A stretch of 64,000 bases of DNA from Planococcus sp. APC 4015 (lineage in GTDB: Bacteria > Actinomycetota > Actinomycetes > Actinomycetales > Microbacteriaceae). The notes beneath the pieces were generated by a model. It ran no database searches. It was given only the letters and a program-made list of their open reading frames with translations, and was not told where the DNA came from. Below, one piece after another: positions 24,879 to 34,229 of this stretch; positions within the stretch are counted from its first letter, which is position 1, and every line of letters begins with the position of its first letter. A program made the position numbers and the translations under genes. Location: assembly GCA_030407505.1 (NCBI GenBank), contig JASDDH010000021.1, positions 1 through 64,000 of the forward strand. The letters are read 5' to 3'.

Positions 24879-26939
24879 TCACACGGCGACGGCGACGGCG
24901 GCCGACGTCTCCGCTTCGACGAGCTCCTTGTGGCCGACCCACTTCTTGAGGGCCACCACAGCGAGCGCACTCACGACGGTACCGGCAACGAGGGCGATGG
25001 CCCAGCCCCACAGGGGGTTGATCGCGAAGAACACCCAGACGCCGCCGTGCGGAGCGAGGGACTGGACTCCGAACGCCATCGTGAGCGCGCCGGTGAGGGC
25101 GCCGCCCACCATCGAGGCGGGGATCACGCGCAGCGGATCGGCCGCGGCGAACGGGATCGCGCCCTCGCTGATGAACGAGGCACCGAGCAGCCACGCCGCC
25201 ACGCCGTTCTCGCGCTCCACGGGTGTGAACAGCGGCCGGGCGAGCACCGTGGAGGCGAGCGCCATCGCGAGCGGCGGCACCATGCCCGCCGTCATGACCG
25301 CGGCCATGATCAGGTACGGGGTGGGGTTCTCGGGAGTACCGGCCGACAAGCCCGCGACGGCGAAGGCGTACGCCACCTTGTTGACGGGACCACCGAGGTC
25401 GAAGCACATCATGAGGCCGAGGATCACTCCCACGACGATGATGCCCGCGCCACCGGCGAGGTTGGTGAGGCCGACGTTCATGAGTTCCATGAGCGAGGCG
25501 ATCGGGCGACCGAGCAGCACGATCATGAGACCGGAGGCCACGATCGAGGCCACCAGCGGGATGATGACGACGGGCATGAGGCCGCGCAGCCACCGCGGGG
25601 CTTCGAAACGCCCGATCCACCAGGCGATGAAGCCTGCGAGCAGGCCGCCGATGATGCCGCCGATGAAGCCGGCGTTCATGAGAACCGCGACGGCGCCCGC
25701 GACGAAGCCCGGCGCGATGCCCGGGCGGTCGGCGATGGCGAACGCGATGTAGCCGGCGAGGGCCGAGACGAGGAAGCCCATCGAGGTCGCGCCGATCATG
25801 AAGGCGACGGCTCCGATGTACTGTCCCAACGGGCCGAACAGCGATGTGCCGTCTTCGGGCGGCAGGTTCCAGAAGGCGTACTCGGTGATCACGCTTCCCG
25901 CGTTCTCAGTGACTTCGAACCCGCCGATCGCGAAGCCGAGGGCGATGAGCAGCCCGCCGCCGGCGACGAACGGGATCATGTAGCTCACACCCGTCAGCAG
26001 GATGCGCTGGATGTTCGCGCCCCACGAGAGCGACGAGGTCGACGTGCTGCTCGTCGCACCGCCGGAGCCGGCCGGCACGCGCGCGGCGTTCGGGTTGTTC
26101 GCGGCCGCGACGGCCTCGGCGACGAGGGCATCCGCTCGCTCGATGCCGGCCTTGACACCGACGCGCACGACGGGCTTCCCCCCGAAGCGGTGGGCCTCGC
26201 GCACATCGACGTCGTTGGCGAAGATGACGGCGTCGGCGTCGTCGATGACCGACTGCGGGAGTGCCTTGTAGCCGCTCGACCCCTGGGGCTCGACGATCAG
26301 GTCGACGCCGGCCTTCTTGCCCGCGGCGGTGAGCGCGTCGGCGGCCATGAAGGTGTGGGCAATGCCCGTCGCGCACGACGTGACCGCCACGATGCGCGCC
26401 GGGCGTCCGTCGATCGAGAGACCGGATGCCGCCGGTGCGGCCGCTGCTGCGGCGGGCGCTGAAGAAGCAGCTGCCGTCGGCGCGTCGCCCTCGCCGATCG
26501 CGTTGCGCACGATCGCGACGACGTCGTCGTTCGTCCTCGCGGCACGCAGACCGGCGGTGAAGTCGTCCTGCATCAGGCTGCGGGCGAGCTTGGACAGCAC
26601 GGCGAGGTGCGCCTCCGCGGCGCCCTCCGGCGCTGCGATGAGGAACACGAGGTCGGCAGGCCCGTCGGAAGCACCGAAGTCGACGCCGGGAGCGAGTCGC
26701 GCGAAGGCGAGTGACGCCGTGGTGACGGCAGCGCTCTTGGCATGCGGGATCGCGATGCCGCCGGGGAGCCCCGTCTCGTCCTTCTGCTCGCGGGCCCACG
26801 CATCGGCGAAGAGCGCCTCGGCGTCGGTCGCGCGCCCCTCGGCGACGACGCGCGCCGCGAGGGCGCGGATGACGTCCGCCTTGTCGGCGCCCAGACCGAC
26901 GTCGAGACTGACGAGTCGGGGGGTGATGGTGTCGGACAC
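24879..26939 (-). CDS. fruA: fructose-specific PTS enzyme IIABC
   Basis: Membrane permease that takes up fructose and phosphorylates it at C1. Domains in order: IIA (1-150) with phospho-histidine H66 in GGIAIPHAKS; an Ala-rich linker; IIB (175-275) with phospho-cysteine C188 in TSCATGIAHTFMAA; IIC (300-670) with about eight to nine membrane helices. GTG 26939 is preceded by GGAGG at five bases, a strong site, and gives 686 aa. pfkB lies 47 bases upstream and phosphorylates the product fructose 1-phosphate. Confidence 0.96.
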   Translation of the reverse strand: MSDTITPRLVSLDVGLGADKADVIRALAARVVAEGRATDAEALFADAWAREQKDETGLPGGIAIPHAKSAAVTTASLAFARLAPGVDFGASDGPADLVFLIAAPEGAAEAHLAVLSKLARSLMQDDFTAGLRAARTNDDVVAIVRNAIGEGDAPTAAASSAPAAAAAAPAASGLSIDGRPARIVAVTSCATGIAHTFMAADALTAAGKKAGVDLIVEPQGSSGYKALPQSVIDDADAVIFANDVDVREAHRFGGKPVVRVGVKAGIERADALVAEAVAAANNPNAARVPAGSGGATSSTSTSSLSWGANIQRILLTGVSYMIPFVAGGGLLIALGFAIGGFEVTENAGSVITEYAFWNLPPEDGTSLFGPLGQYIGAVAFMIGATSMGFLVSALAGYIAFAIADRPGIAPGFVAGAVAVLMNAGFIGGIIGGLLAGFIAWWIGRFEAPRWLRGLMPVVIIPLVASIVASGLMIVLLGRPIASLMELMNVGLTNLAGGAGIIVVGVILGLMMCFDLGGPVNKVAYAFAVAGLSAGTPENPTPYLIMAAVMTAGMVPPLAMALASTVLARPLFTPVERENGVAAWLLGASFISEGAIPFAAADPLRVIPASMVGGALTGALTMAFGVQSLAPHGGVWVFFAINPLWGWAIALVAGTVVSALAVVALKKWVGHKELVEAETSAAVAVAV

Positions 26940-26986
26940 GGTGACCTCCAGTGGTCGGTGGTGTGGGTTCTTGCGGGGTTCGTCGT

Positions 26987-27931
26987 TCAGGCGAAAGTGG
27001 AGACGCGCACGTCGCCGTGCGGAAGATCGTCGGGGGCCGGAGCCTGTGTGCCCGGCAGGGATGCCGCGGCGGCGCCGTAGCGGATGGCGCGCTCGAGCCG
27101 CGCGTCGGGACCTGCGCCCTCGGTCTCTGCGATCAGGTAGCCCGCGAGCGAGCTGTCGCCCGCACCCACGGTGCTGACGACGCGGATGCGGGGCGGCATC
27201 CCGACCCACGCGCCCTGGGCGTCGACGAGCACGGCGCCGTCGGCGCCGAGCGTGATGAGTGCGGCACGGGACTTGTCGGGCACGATCGAGTGGGCGACAG
27301 CGATCACCGCGGCGGCGAGGTCGCCGGCGGGCAGGTCGACACCGGCGAGTTCGGCGAGTTCTTCGTCGTTCGGCTTGATCAGGTCGGGCAGAGCGTGCTC
27401 GACGACGGCGCGCAGCGCGGGGCCGGAGGTGTCGACGGCGATCAGCGGCGCCTGCGCGCCGTGCGCCGCGCGTACGGCGCGCACGACGTCGACGTAGAAG
27501 TCGTCGCCGACTCCGGGCGGCAGCGAGCCCGCGAGCACGAGCCACCGCGCTCCGGCGGTCGCGGCCACGACGGCCTCGACGACAGCCGCCGCCTCAGCGG
27601 CGCCCAGCGTCGCGCCCGGCAGGTTGAGCTTGGTCGTGGTGCCCGCCGCGTCGGTGATCGTGACGTTGGCGCGTGCGTGGCCGGTCACGGGCACCCGTCG
27701 GGCCGGAACGCCCGCACCTCGCAGCGCCGCGTCGAACGGGTCGCCAGCGGCGAGGGGCAGGACGGCGACGGCGTCGATGCCTGCCGCGGCCACGACCCGC
27801 GCCACGTTGATGCCCTTGCCGCCGGCATCTTCGCGCTGCGACACGGCGGTCTGCACGGCACCGGGCTCGAGGGGGGCTTCGAGCACGATCGTGCGGTCGA
27901 GGGACGGGTTGGCAGTGAGCGTCACGATCAT
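26987..27931 (-). CDS. pfkB: 1-phosphofructokinase
   Basis: PfkB-family sugar kinase converting fructose 1-phosphate to fructose 1,6-bisphosphate. Visible motifs: MIVTLTANPSLDRTI at the start, GGKGINVARVVA (substrate-binding glycines near residue 38), KPNDEELAEL, and the catalytic aspartate in STVGAGDSSLAGYL near 250. The length of 314 aa is typical. ATG 27931 overlaps the stop of the DeoR gene (ATGA), so regulator and kinase are translationally coupled. Confidence 0.95.
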   Translation of the reverse strand: MIVTLTANPSLDRTIVLEAPLEPGAVQTAVSQREDAGGKGINVARVVAAAGIDAVAVLPLAAGDPFDAALRGAGVPARRVPVTGHARANVTITDAAGTTTKLNLPGATLGAAEAAAVVEAVVAATAGARWLVLAGSLPPGVGDDFYVDVVRAVRAAHGAQAPLIAVDTSGPALRAVVEHALPDLIKPNDEELAELAGVDLPAGDLAAAVIAVAHSIVPDKSRAALITLGADGAVLVDAQGAWVGMPPRIRVVSTVGAGDSSLAGYLIAETEGAGPDARLERAIRYGAAAASLPGTQAPAPDDLPHGDVRVSTFA

Positions 27932-28704
27932 GCGACCCACACCTCCACTTCTGCGTCGGAGAGGGCGGCCGCGAGGACGGCGTCGGGGGCGGCATCCGTC
28001 ACGAGCACGTCGATGTCGGAGAGCCGGGCGAAGGAGACGAGCAGTTCGCGACCGAGCTTGTCGGCATCGGCGACCACGATCACCCGTCGCGCCTGGCGCA
28101 CGATCGCGGTCTTGACGGCGGCCTCGTCGGGATCGGGCGTGCTGACGCCGAACTCGGCCGAGATGCCATTGGCGCCGACGAACGCGATGTCGGGGCGCAG
28201 GGTGCCGATCGCGTGCACCGTCTCGGCACCCACGGCGGCCGCGGTGAGGCCACGGACGCGACCGCCGATCAGCGTGAGCGACGACTGGGGGCCGGCAGCA
28301 AGGGCGGTCGCGATCGGGAGGGCGTGGGTGACGACGTCGGTGCCGGGTCCGAGCGTGGCGGCGAGCCGCGAGGCGAGCGCCGCCGTCGTGGTGCCCGCAT
28401 CGACGAAGATCGAGCCCTGGAATCCGTCGCCGAGCGCCTCGAGGGCGCGCCGGGCGATCGCGGACTTCGCCCCGGAATGGCGAGTGAGCCGCTCGTCGAG
28501 CGACGGCTCGTTCGTGCTCGCCCGCTCCAGCGCGACCGCTCCGCCGTGCACACGGCGCAGGGACCCGGACCGCTCGAGCATGTCGAGGTCGCGACGTACG
28601 GTCTCGGTCGTGACGTCGAAGCGCTGCGAGAGGTCGACGACGCTGACGCGCCCGATGTCGCCGAGCAGCTGCTCGATGTGGTTCTGCCGCTCCGTCGCGT
28701 ACAC
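27928..28704 (-). CDS. DeoR family transcriptional regulator of the fructose operon
   Basis: Sugar-phosphate-responsive repressor of 258 aa: N-terminal winged helix-turn-helix RVSVVDLSQRFDVTTETVRR near residue 18, then a DeoR sensor domain with the phosphate-binding block IFVDAGTTTAALASRL. GTG 28704 is chosen because GAAAGGG lies about six bases upstream and the protein then begins YATERQNHIEQLLG, the usual DeoR opening. First gene of the fru operon, so it likely autoregulates and responds to fructose 1-phosphate; this is by analogy with FruR. Confidence 0.92.
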   Translation of the reverse strand: MYATERQNHIEQLLGDIGRVSVVDLSQRFDVTTETVRRDLDMLERSGSLRRVHGGAVALERASTNEPSLDERLTRHSGAKSAIARRALEALGDGFQGSIFVDAGTTTAALASRLAATLGPGTDVVTHALPIATALAAGPQSSLTLIGGRVRGLTAAAVGAETVHAIGTLRPDIAFVGANGISAEFGVSTPDPDEAAVKTAIVRQARRVIVVADADKLGRELLVSFARLSDIDVLVTDAAPDAVLAAALSDAEVEVWVA

Positions 28705-28732
28705 CCGAGGCCCTTTCGTCCGGTTCCCACAC

Positions 28733-28760
28733 GTTACAACACATAGCAACATGAAACAAG
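28733..28760 (-). promoter_or_regulatory. AT-rich control region of the fru operon, possible DeoR operator
   Basis: On the minus strand this stretch has the direct elements TGTTTC, TGTTGC and TGTGTTG spaced 7-9 bases apart, in an otherwise GC-rich setting. DeoR/FruR-type repressors often bind direct repeats of TGTT cores. It lies about 30 bases upstream of the regulator start. Confidence 0.45.
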
Positions 28761-28785
28761 ATCGAATCGCAGATCAGTGGAGGAC

Positions 28786-28791
28786 TAGCCT
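28786..28791 (+). promoter_or_regulatory. -10 hexamer of the phosphotransferase gene
   Basis: TAGCCT exactly six bases before GTG 28798, a leaderless-type promoter divergent from the fru operon. Confidence 0.5.
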
Positions 28792-28797
28792 CGAGAC

Positions 28798-29685
28798 GTG
28801 TCCGCCAAGCCCGCCGCAGAACTGGCCGTCGGCAGCGGGATAGCCCGACGCCTGCTCCGCCAGGCAGCCGACGCCGTCCCCGGTGTCGCCGACCTCCCGC
28901 TGCACAGTGTGGCCTCCGGCTGGGACTGCGACGTCTGGCGCCTCGGCGCCGACCTCGCGATGCGGCTCCCCCGGCGCGCACTCGCGGCACCGCTGATCCG
29001 TCACGAGGCGCAGGCGCTGCCCGTCATCGCGCCCGCGATCCAGAGCACCGGCATCCGCGTGCCCCTGCCCGTCTTCGTCGGCGAGCCGAGCGCCGAGTAC
29101 CCGTGGCCGTGGTCGGTCGTGCCGTACATCGACGGGATGCCGGGGATCTCGATCGCGCGGGCCGAGCGCACGTCGTGGGCCGAGCCGCTGGCCCGGGCGC
29201 TGCGCGCACTGCACGTCGACGCGCCGGTCGACCATCCGGTCAATCCGGTGCGCGGCGTTCCCCTGGCGCGTCGTGCGGATGCCGTCGCCGCCCGATTCCG
29301 GGATCTCCCGGCGCTCTCGGGCGCTGAGGAGATCTGGCAGCGGGGCGTCGCGGCGCCGCCCTGGCGGGCCGCGCCCGTGTGGATCCACGGCGACCTGCAT
29401 CCGGGCAACCTCATCGCGTCGGGCGACGGACTTCGGGGGATCATCGACTTCGGCGACGTGACGGGAGGCGATCCGGCCTACGACCTCGCGGTGGCGTGGC
29501 TGGCCTTCGACACCCGCGGTCGTGAACTCTTCATTGCCGCCACGGACCGGCGATACGACTCCGAGACCTGGGTGCGCGCACATGCGTGGGCCGCGGCAGT
29601 CGCTGTTCTGCTGCTGTCGCAGAGCGATGACGATCCGCCGTACCGGCTGCTCGCCGTCGAGACGCTGAACGAGATCGCGCGCTGA
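28798..29685 (+). CDS. aminoglycoside phosphotransferase (APH) family kinase
   Basis: 295-aa small-molecule kinase fold. The catalytic loop is WIHGDLHPGNLI near residue 197, with the catalytic aspartate; the metal-binding motif is IIDFGDVTGGDPAYDLAVAW near 217. The N-lobe keeps VASGWDCDVWRL and a lysine-poor nucleotide site. APH-fold proteins phosphorylate antibiotics, but also sugars, homoserine and choline. The substrate cannot be told from the sequence, and resistance should not be assumed. Confidence 0.87.
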   Translation: MSAKPAAELAVGSGIARRLLRQAADAVPGVADLPLHSVASGWDCDVWRLGADLAMRLPRRALAAPLIRHEAQALPVIAPAIQSTGIRVPLPVFVGEPSAEYPWPWSVVPYIDGMPGISIARAERTSWAEPLARALRALHVDAPVDHPVNPVRGVPLARRADAVAARFRDLPALSGAEEIWQRGVAAPPWRAAPVWIHGDLHPGNLIASGDGLRGIIDFGDVTGGDPAYDLAVAWLAFDTRGRELFIAATDRRYDSETWVRAHAWAAAVAVLLLSQSDDDPPYRLLAVETLNEIAR

Positions 29686-29714
29686 CGAGGGTCGTCGCCG
29701 GCTCAGCGCAGGAA

Positions 29715-29750
29715 CAAGAAAACCCCCGCTGAGCGGGGGTTTGTTTCTTG
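29715..29750. terminator. bidirectional terminator after APH gene and tRNA-Gln
   Basis: Stem CCCCCGC/GCGGGGG (29723-29729, 29733-29739) with loop TGA, flanked by CAAGAAA and TTTCTTG. T-rich sequence follows on both strands, so it serves the phosphotransferase gene and the tRNA alike. Confidence 0.85.
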
Positions 29751-29822
29751 CTGGGGTACCTGGACTCGAACCAAGAACAAAGGTACCAGAAACCTCCGTG
29801 TTGCCAATTACACCATACCCCA
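29751..29822 (-). tRNA. tRNA-Gln (anticodon CTG)
   Basis: Acceptor TGGGGTA pairs with TACCCCA. Anticodon stem GAGGT/ACCTT encloses loop TTCTGGT, anticodon CTG. The T arm contains GGTTCGAGTCC. It lies 72 bases after the gltX stop and just ahead of a terminator. Confidence 0.95.
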
Positions 29823-29894
29823 AAGCGTTCAGCCGAAGCTGTGCCGAAGATCGAGTTTAGTCGATCTCGGCGGTCAGGCCAAACCGAGCGGCCG

Positions 29895-31403
29895 TCACCT
29901 CTCGACGAGCGCGCCGAGGCGCCGGATCGACTCGGCCTTGCCGAGCAGTTCCATGGACTCGAACAGGGGCGGTGAGATGCGGCGACCGCTGATCGCGACG
30001 CGCGGCGGACCGTAGGCGACGCGCGGCTTGAGCCCCAGCCCGTCGATCAGCGCGGCCGACAGCGCCTGCTGCACCGCAGCGGCGGTGAAATCGGCCTCGG
30101 GGACGAGCTCGAGAGCGCCGACGGATGCCACGAGCACCTCTCCCGCATTGGCGGGAAGGCCCGCGAGGGCATCCTCGGCATAGTCGATCTCATCGGTGAA
30201 CAGGAATCGCAGTAGCTCGGGAACCTCGCCGAGCATCTGCACGCGCTCCTGGACGAGCGGCGCCGACGCCGCGATGAGCGCACGCTGCTCGTCGGTGAGC
30301 TCGTCGCCCACGACTCCCCCGGCGCGCAGGTACGGCACGATGCGCTCGGCGAAATCGGTCGCCTCGAGCATGCGGATGTGGTCGCCGTTGATCGATTCGG
30401 CCTTCTTCTGGTCGAAGCGCGCGGGGTTGGGGTTGACGTCGGCGATGTCGAACGCCGCGGTGAACTCCTCGAGCGAGAAGATGTCGCGGTCGGGGCCGAT
30501 CGACCACCCGAGGAGCGCCAGGTAGTTGAGCAGGCCCTCGTGGATGAACCCCTTGTCGCGCTGCAGGAAGAGGTCGGCCTGCGGATCGCGCTTGGAGAGC
30601 TTCTTCGTCCCGGTCTCGCCGAGCACGAGCGGCATGTGGCCGAATCGCGGCACGAAGTCGGTGACGCCGGCGTCGATCAGTGCCGCGTACAGCGCGAGCT
30701 GCCGGGCGGTCGACGGCATGAGGTCTTCGCCGCGGATGACGTGGGTGATGCCCATGAGCGCGTCGTCGACCGGGTTCGTGAACGTGTACAGCGGCTGACC
30801 GCCGGCCCGCACGACGACGAAGTCCGGGAAGGATCCGGCCGGGAACGTGACCTCGCCGCGGATGAGGTCGACGTAGGTCACGTCGTGCTCGGGCACGCGC
30901 ACGCGCCAGGCAGGCACGCGACCCTCGGCACGGAAGGCGTCCTTCTGCTCGTCGGTGAGGTCGCGATCGAAGTTGTCATAGCCGAGCTGCTTCGCGCGAC
31001 CGTTCGCGGCGTTCCGCGCGTCGATCTCGTCGGCGGTCGAGTAGCTCTCGTAGACGGCGCCCGCGGCGATGAGCTTCTCGAGCACCTCGACGTAGATCGC
31101 GGAGCGCTCGGACTGGCGGTACGGCGCGTGGGGCCCGCCCACCTCGACACCCTCATCCCAGTCGATCTTGAGCCACGTGAGGGCGTCGACGAGCTGCAGG
31201 TAGCTCTCCTCGCTGTCGCGAGCCGCGTCGGTGTCTTCGATGCGGAAGATGAGCTTGCCCCCGGTGTGGCGTGCGTAGGCCCAGTTGTAGAGGGCCGTGC
31301 GCACCATCCCCACGTGGGGAAGTCCGGTCGGCGAGGGGCAGAAGCGCACGCGCACGTCGGTGCCGGTGGCGGTCGAGGTGCGGGGATCGGGTGAGGAAGA
31401 CAT
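29895..31403 (-). CDS. gltX: glutamate--tRNA ligase
   Basis: Class I aminoacyl-tRNA synthetase (502 aa). The HIGH motif appears as [10 protein letters not shown] near residue 25 and KMSKS as KLSKRD near 250. FRIEDTD and [24 protein letters not shown] residues are the Glu-RS core. Actinobacteria usually lack GlnRS, so this enzyme probably charges both tRNA-Glu and tRNA-Gln, the latter corrected by GatCAB (known for the group). A TAGACT hexamer sits eight bases before ATG 31403; a GTG codon directly precedes the ATG and could also start. Confidence 0.96.
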   Translation of the reverse strand: MSSSPDPRTSTATGTDVRVRFCPSPTGLPHVGMVRTALYNWAYARHTGGKLIFRIEDTDAARDSEESYLQLVDALTWLKIDWDEGVEVGGPHAPYRQSERSAIYVEVLEKLIAAGAVYESYSTADEIDARNAANGRAKQLGYDNFDRDLTDEQKDAFRAEGRVPAWRVRVPEHDVTYVDLIRGEVTFPAGSFPDFVVVRAGGQPLYTFTNPVDDALMGITHVIRGEDLMPSTARQLALYAALIDAGVTDFVPRFGHMPLVLGETGTKKLSKRDPQADLFLQRDKGFIHEGLLNYLALLGWSIGPDRDIFSLEEFTAAFDIADVNPNPARFDQKKAESINGDHIRMLEATDFAERIVPYLRAGGVVGDELTDEQRALIAASAPLVQERVQMLGEVPELLRFLFTDEIDYAEDALAGLPANAGEVLVASVGALELVPEADFTAAAVQQALSAALIDGLGLKPRVAYGPPRVAISGRRISPPLFESMELLGKAESIRRLGALVER

Positions 31404-31411
31404 CACAGCCG

Positions 31412-31417
31412 AGTCTA
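31412..31417 (-). promoter_or_regulatory. -10 hexamer of gltX
   Basis: TAGACT on the minus strand, eight bases before ATG 31403 and overlapping the stop codon of the upstream LysR gene. Confidence 0.45.
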
Positions 31418-32374
31418 GTTGCGGGATGCCGCGAGCTCCGGGTCGCCCAGCACGCGCGCGAGCGCCGCGAGCGTCGTGCGCACCGACGGCACGCGATCGG
31501 CGCCGTGCGCCGTCACGACATGCAGGGTGCGCCGCTCGCCGGCCGGAAGCGGGACGATCGCGATACCCGGCAGCTGAGGGAACGAATCCACCGCCAGTCG
31601 GGGCAGCGTCGCGACCCCGATCCCCTGGGCGACGAACCCTTCCACGGCCACCACGTTGTCGGTCTCGAACGCGATGCGGGGGACGAACCCGGCTCGCCCG
31701 CAGAGCTCGAGCAGGTGACCGCGGCACCGTGGGCATCCCGCGATCCACGACTCCTCCGCGAGGGCGGCGACATCGATGACGTCACCCCCGGCAGCCGGAT
31801 GCCCGGCCGGCACGACGGCGACCAGGTCATCGGAGCCGACGGTGCTCACCGAGAGCCCGTGCGCACTGGAGCCGTGCGGGTCGTCGCGGTCGCCCGGGTA
31901 GCTGAAGGTCAATGCGATGTCGGCGCGGTCCTCCCGCACGGCCTCGACGGCCTCGGGCGGCTCCGCCTCGACATAGGTGAGCGAGACACCGGGATGCCGT
32001 GCGGCGAGATCCGCCAGAAGGCGCGGCACGATGGTGGGTGATGCCGACGGGAACCCGACGAGACGCACGCGTCCGGCGCGCAGACCGCGCAGCTCGGCGA
32101 GCTCTTCGGCCGCGGCATCCAGAGCAGTCGTCACGGCGGGTGCGTGGCGCGCGAGCACCCGGCCGGCCTCGGTCAGCCGCACACTGCGGCCGATCCGTTC
32201 GACCAGAGGCACGCCCAGCCGCAGCTCGAGACGCTTGAGCAGCTGGCTCACCGCGGGCTGGCTGTATCCCAGCGCGACGCCGGCGGCGGTGATCGAGCCC
32301 TCGTCGGCGATCGCCTTCACGACGCGCAGCGCGTGGACGTCGAAGTCCGCATCATCCGGTCGCGAATCACTCAT
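31415..32374 (-). CDS. LysR family transcriptional regulator
   Basis: 319-aa LTTR: N-terminal helix-turn-helix [36 protein letters not shown] (about 14-48, with a long recognition helix) and a C-terminal periplasmic-binding-like effector domain (95-300). [16 protein letters not shown] contains three cysteines in a short span, unusual for LysR proteins. ATG 32374 lies exactly six bases after TATGCT, which rules against the ATG at 32398. The target is unknown; the divergent lipoprotein gene 32468 is a candidate. Confidence 0.92.
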   Translation of the reverse strand: MSDSRPDDADFDVHALRVVKAIADEGSITAAGVALGYSQPAVSQLLKRLELRLGVPLVERIGRSVRLTEAGRVLARHAPAVTTALDAAAEELAELRGLRAGRVRLVGFPSASPTIVPRLLADLAARHPGVSLTYVEAEPPEAVEAVREDRADIALTFSYPGDRDDPHGSSAHGLSVSTVGSDDLVAVVPAGHPAAGGDVIDVAALAEESWIAGCPRCRGHLLELCGRAGFVPRIAFETDNVVAVEGFVAQGIGVATLPRLAVDSFPQLPGIAIVPLPAGERRTLHVVTAHGADRVPSVRTTLAALARVLGDPELAASRN

Positions 32375-32380
32375 CCGAAA

Positions 32381-32386
32381 AGCATA
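32381..32386 (-). promoter_or_regulatory. -10 hexamer of the LysR gene
   Basis: TATGCT on the minus strand exactly six bases before ATG 32374. Confidence 0.5.
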
Positions 32387-32434
32387 ACGAGGCTGCATGA
32401 CCCGCGCACCCTGGAGGCGGAGGGCGCGCCGATC

Positions 32435-32440
32435 TATCAT
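32435..32440 (+). promoter_or_regulatory. -10 hexamer of the lipoprotein gene 32468
   Basis: TATCAT 27 bases before ATG 32468, followed by GGAAAGGATC as a good ribosome site; a leadered transcript. Confidence 0.4.
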
Positions 32441-32467
32441 TCGAGGGACGAGCCGGAAAGGATCACC

Positions 32468-33049
32468 ATGCTCCGCCGCACGCGCCCCCTGATCGCCCTC
32501 GCGGCGATGCTGCTCGCGCTGTCGTCGTGCGCGACGTCGGCACCGGAGGGCGCCACACCGATGACCACACCCGCTCCGTCGCTGACAGCCGAGCCCTCCG
32601 TCACCGTCATGCCCGAGCCGACGGAGCCTGCCGACACCACGGCTGTGCCGACGGACTGCTCCGCGGTGAACTCGCAGGGCATCCTGGATCAGCTGAACCT
32701 GCAGGGCGACGGCACCGGATTCATCCGCCCCGCACCGACTGGTGCGACGCCGGCGCTCGGCTGCGACTGGTTCGCCGGCGACGCGACGGGGTACCTGCTG
32801 CTGATCAGCACCACGGAGGCGTCGACGGCGGACGCCTACATCGCGACTCTTCCCGCCGAGGGCTGGACCTGCGGAGCGCGCGGCGACGGGGGCCGGATGT
32901 GCACCATGACGACACCGAACCCGCAATACCCGGTCGACACCGTCGAGACGGTCTTCACGCAGGGAGACGTGTGGATCTACCAGTCCGCGTCGAACATCGA
33001 CGGAGACGCTCTCCTGTCGAACCTCATCACGTCGATCTGGCAGGCCTAG
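32468..33049 (+). CDS. secreted lipoprotein of unknown function
   Basis: 193 aa. The signal peptide MLRRTRPLIALAAMLLALSS ends in a lipobox-like LSSC (cysteine at 21). A Thr/Pro/Glu-rich stretch of about 40 residues follows, as in a wall-spanning linker, and then a domain with four cysteines (TDCSAV, LGCDWF, WTCGAR, RMCTMT) that could form two disulfides. No family is recognised with certainty. It is divergent from the LysR gene. Confidence 0.8.
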   Translation: MLRRTRPLIALAAMLLALSSCATSAPEGATPMTTPAPSLTAEPSVTVMPEPTEPADTTAVPTDCSAVNSQGILDQLNLQGDGTGFIRPAPTGATPALGCDWFAGDATGYLLLISTTEASTADAYIATLPAEGWTCGARGDGGRMCTMTTPNPQYPVDTVETVFTQGDVWIYQSASNIDGDALLSNLITSIWQA

Positions 33050-33125
33050 TGGCATCCACTCGCGGCATGTTTTCGATCCGAAGCCTGACGTAGACGAATG
33101 GATGCCGCGCGATCAAGCTGGGGGC

Positions 33126-34193
33126 ATGACCCCGACGCTCGGCGCCACTCCCCTGGAATCCGTCCAGGCTGCCTTCGACGGCGGCCGCCGCTACCTCGCC
33201 GCCTGCACGACGGGCCTGCCTCCGCGCGCGGCGCGGGATGCCGTCATCGCCGACATCGAGGCGGCCTCGCGCGGTGGGGTCGACATCACGACCTACCACG
33301 ACACGGTCGAGCGCTCGCGTGCCGCGTTCGCCCGGCTCGTGGGCGTCGCGGCGGGCCGGGTCGCGATCGGATCGCAGGTCTCGCCGTTCACGGCGCTCGT
33401 CGCCGGTGCCGTGCCCGACGGCGGCGAGGTCCTCGTCGCCGAGGGCGATTTCTCATCGGTCATGCGTCCGTTCCTGCACACCGGGCGAGGGCTGCGCGTG
33501 CGTGCCGTGCCGATCGGCGCCCTCGCCGACGAGGTGCGATCCGACACCGCGCTGGTCGCCTTCTCGCTCGTGCAGTCCGCGACCGGCGAGGTCATCGACC
33601 TCGATGCCGTCGGGGACGCCGCCCGGCGGCACGGCGCGCGCACGTACTGCGACGCGACGCAGGCTGTGGGGTGGATGCCGGTGGACGCCACGGCCGTCGA
33701 CGCCCTCGTCTGCCACGCGTACAAGTGGCTGTGCGCGCCCCGCGGTGCGGCCTTCCTCGCCGTGAGCGAGGACTTCCAGGAGTGGATTCCGCCGCTGTTT
33801 GCGGCCTGGTACGCCGGCGAAGACCCGTGGACGTCGTGTTACGGCCACGACTTCGCCCTCGCCCACGACGCCCGCGCGCTCGACGTCTCGCCGGCGTGGC
33901 AGGCGTTCGTCGGCGCCGCGCCGGCGCTGGACCTCTTCGAAAGCCTCGACCCGGCGCTCGTGCACGATCACGTCACCGCGCTGGCGGCTCGATTCCGAGC
34001 GGGCGCCGGGCTGCCGCATCCGTCACGCGACAGCGCGATCGCGACATGGGCGGATGCCGGCGGGACGGACCTCGCCGCGCTGAGCTCCGCGGGCATCACG
34101 GCGTCCGGCAGATCAGGTCGCGCGCGCGTGGGGTTCCACGTCTTCAACGACGAGGCCGATGTCGACCTCGCACTCGAAGCACTCGGGCGCTGA
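33126..34193 (+). CDS. PLP-dependent aminotransferase class V family protein
   Basis: Fold type I PLP enzyme (355 aa), related to cysteine desulfurases and kynureninase-like enzymes. The cofactor lysine is in CHAYKWLCAPRGAAFL near residue 205; the PLP-contacting aspartate/histidine pair region is TYCDATQAVGWMPVD near 182. It lacks a cysteine loop typical of desulfurases in the C-terminal part, so a lyase or transaminase role is more likely. ATG 33126 has GGGGG just upstream; codons from 33102 are in frame but not needed. Converges on an MFS gene. Confidence 0.85.
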   Translation: MTPTLGATPLESVQAAFDGGRRYLAACTTGLPPRAARDAVIADIEAASRGGVDITTYHDTVERSRAAFARLVGVAAGRVAIGSQVSPFTALVAGAVPDGGEVLVAEGDFSSVMRPFLHTGRGLRVRAVPIGALADEVRSDTALVAFSLVQSATGEVIDLDAVGDAARRHGARTYCDATQAVGWMPVDATAVDALVCHAYKWLCAPRGAAFLAVSEDFQEWIPPLFAAWYAGEDPWTSCYGHDFALAHDARALDVSPAWQAFVGAAPALDLFESLDPALVHDHVTALAARFRAGAGLPHPSRDSAIATWADAGGTDLAALSSAGITASGRSGRARVGFHVFNDEADVDLALEALGR

Positions 34194-34229
34194 CGGACGT
34201 CGTTGCCCGCGCTTCGGCGACAGCGAGCT

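Noticed and set aside
24837..26462. 541-codon open frame opposite fruA
   Set aside because: Shadow of fruA, dominated by His/Arg/Asp/Gly, no membrane or domain pattern.
28798..29685. Calling the APH-fold gene an antibiotic resistance gene
   Set aside because: Only the generic kinase motifs are visible; the fold covers many substrates and the context gives no resistance link.
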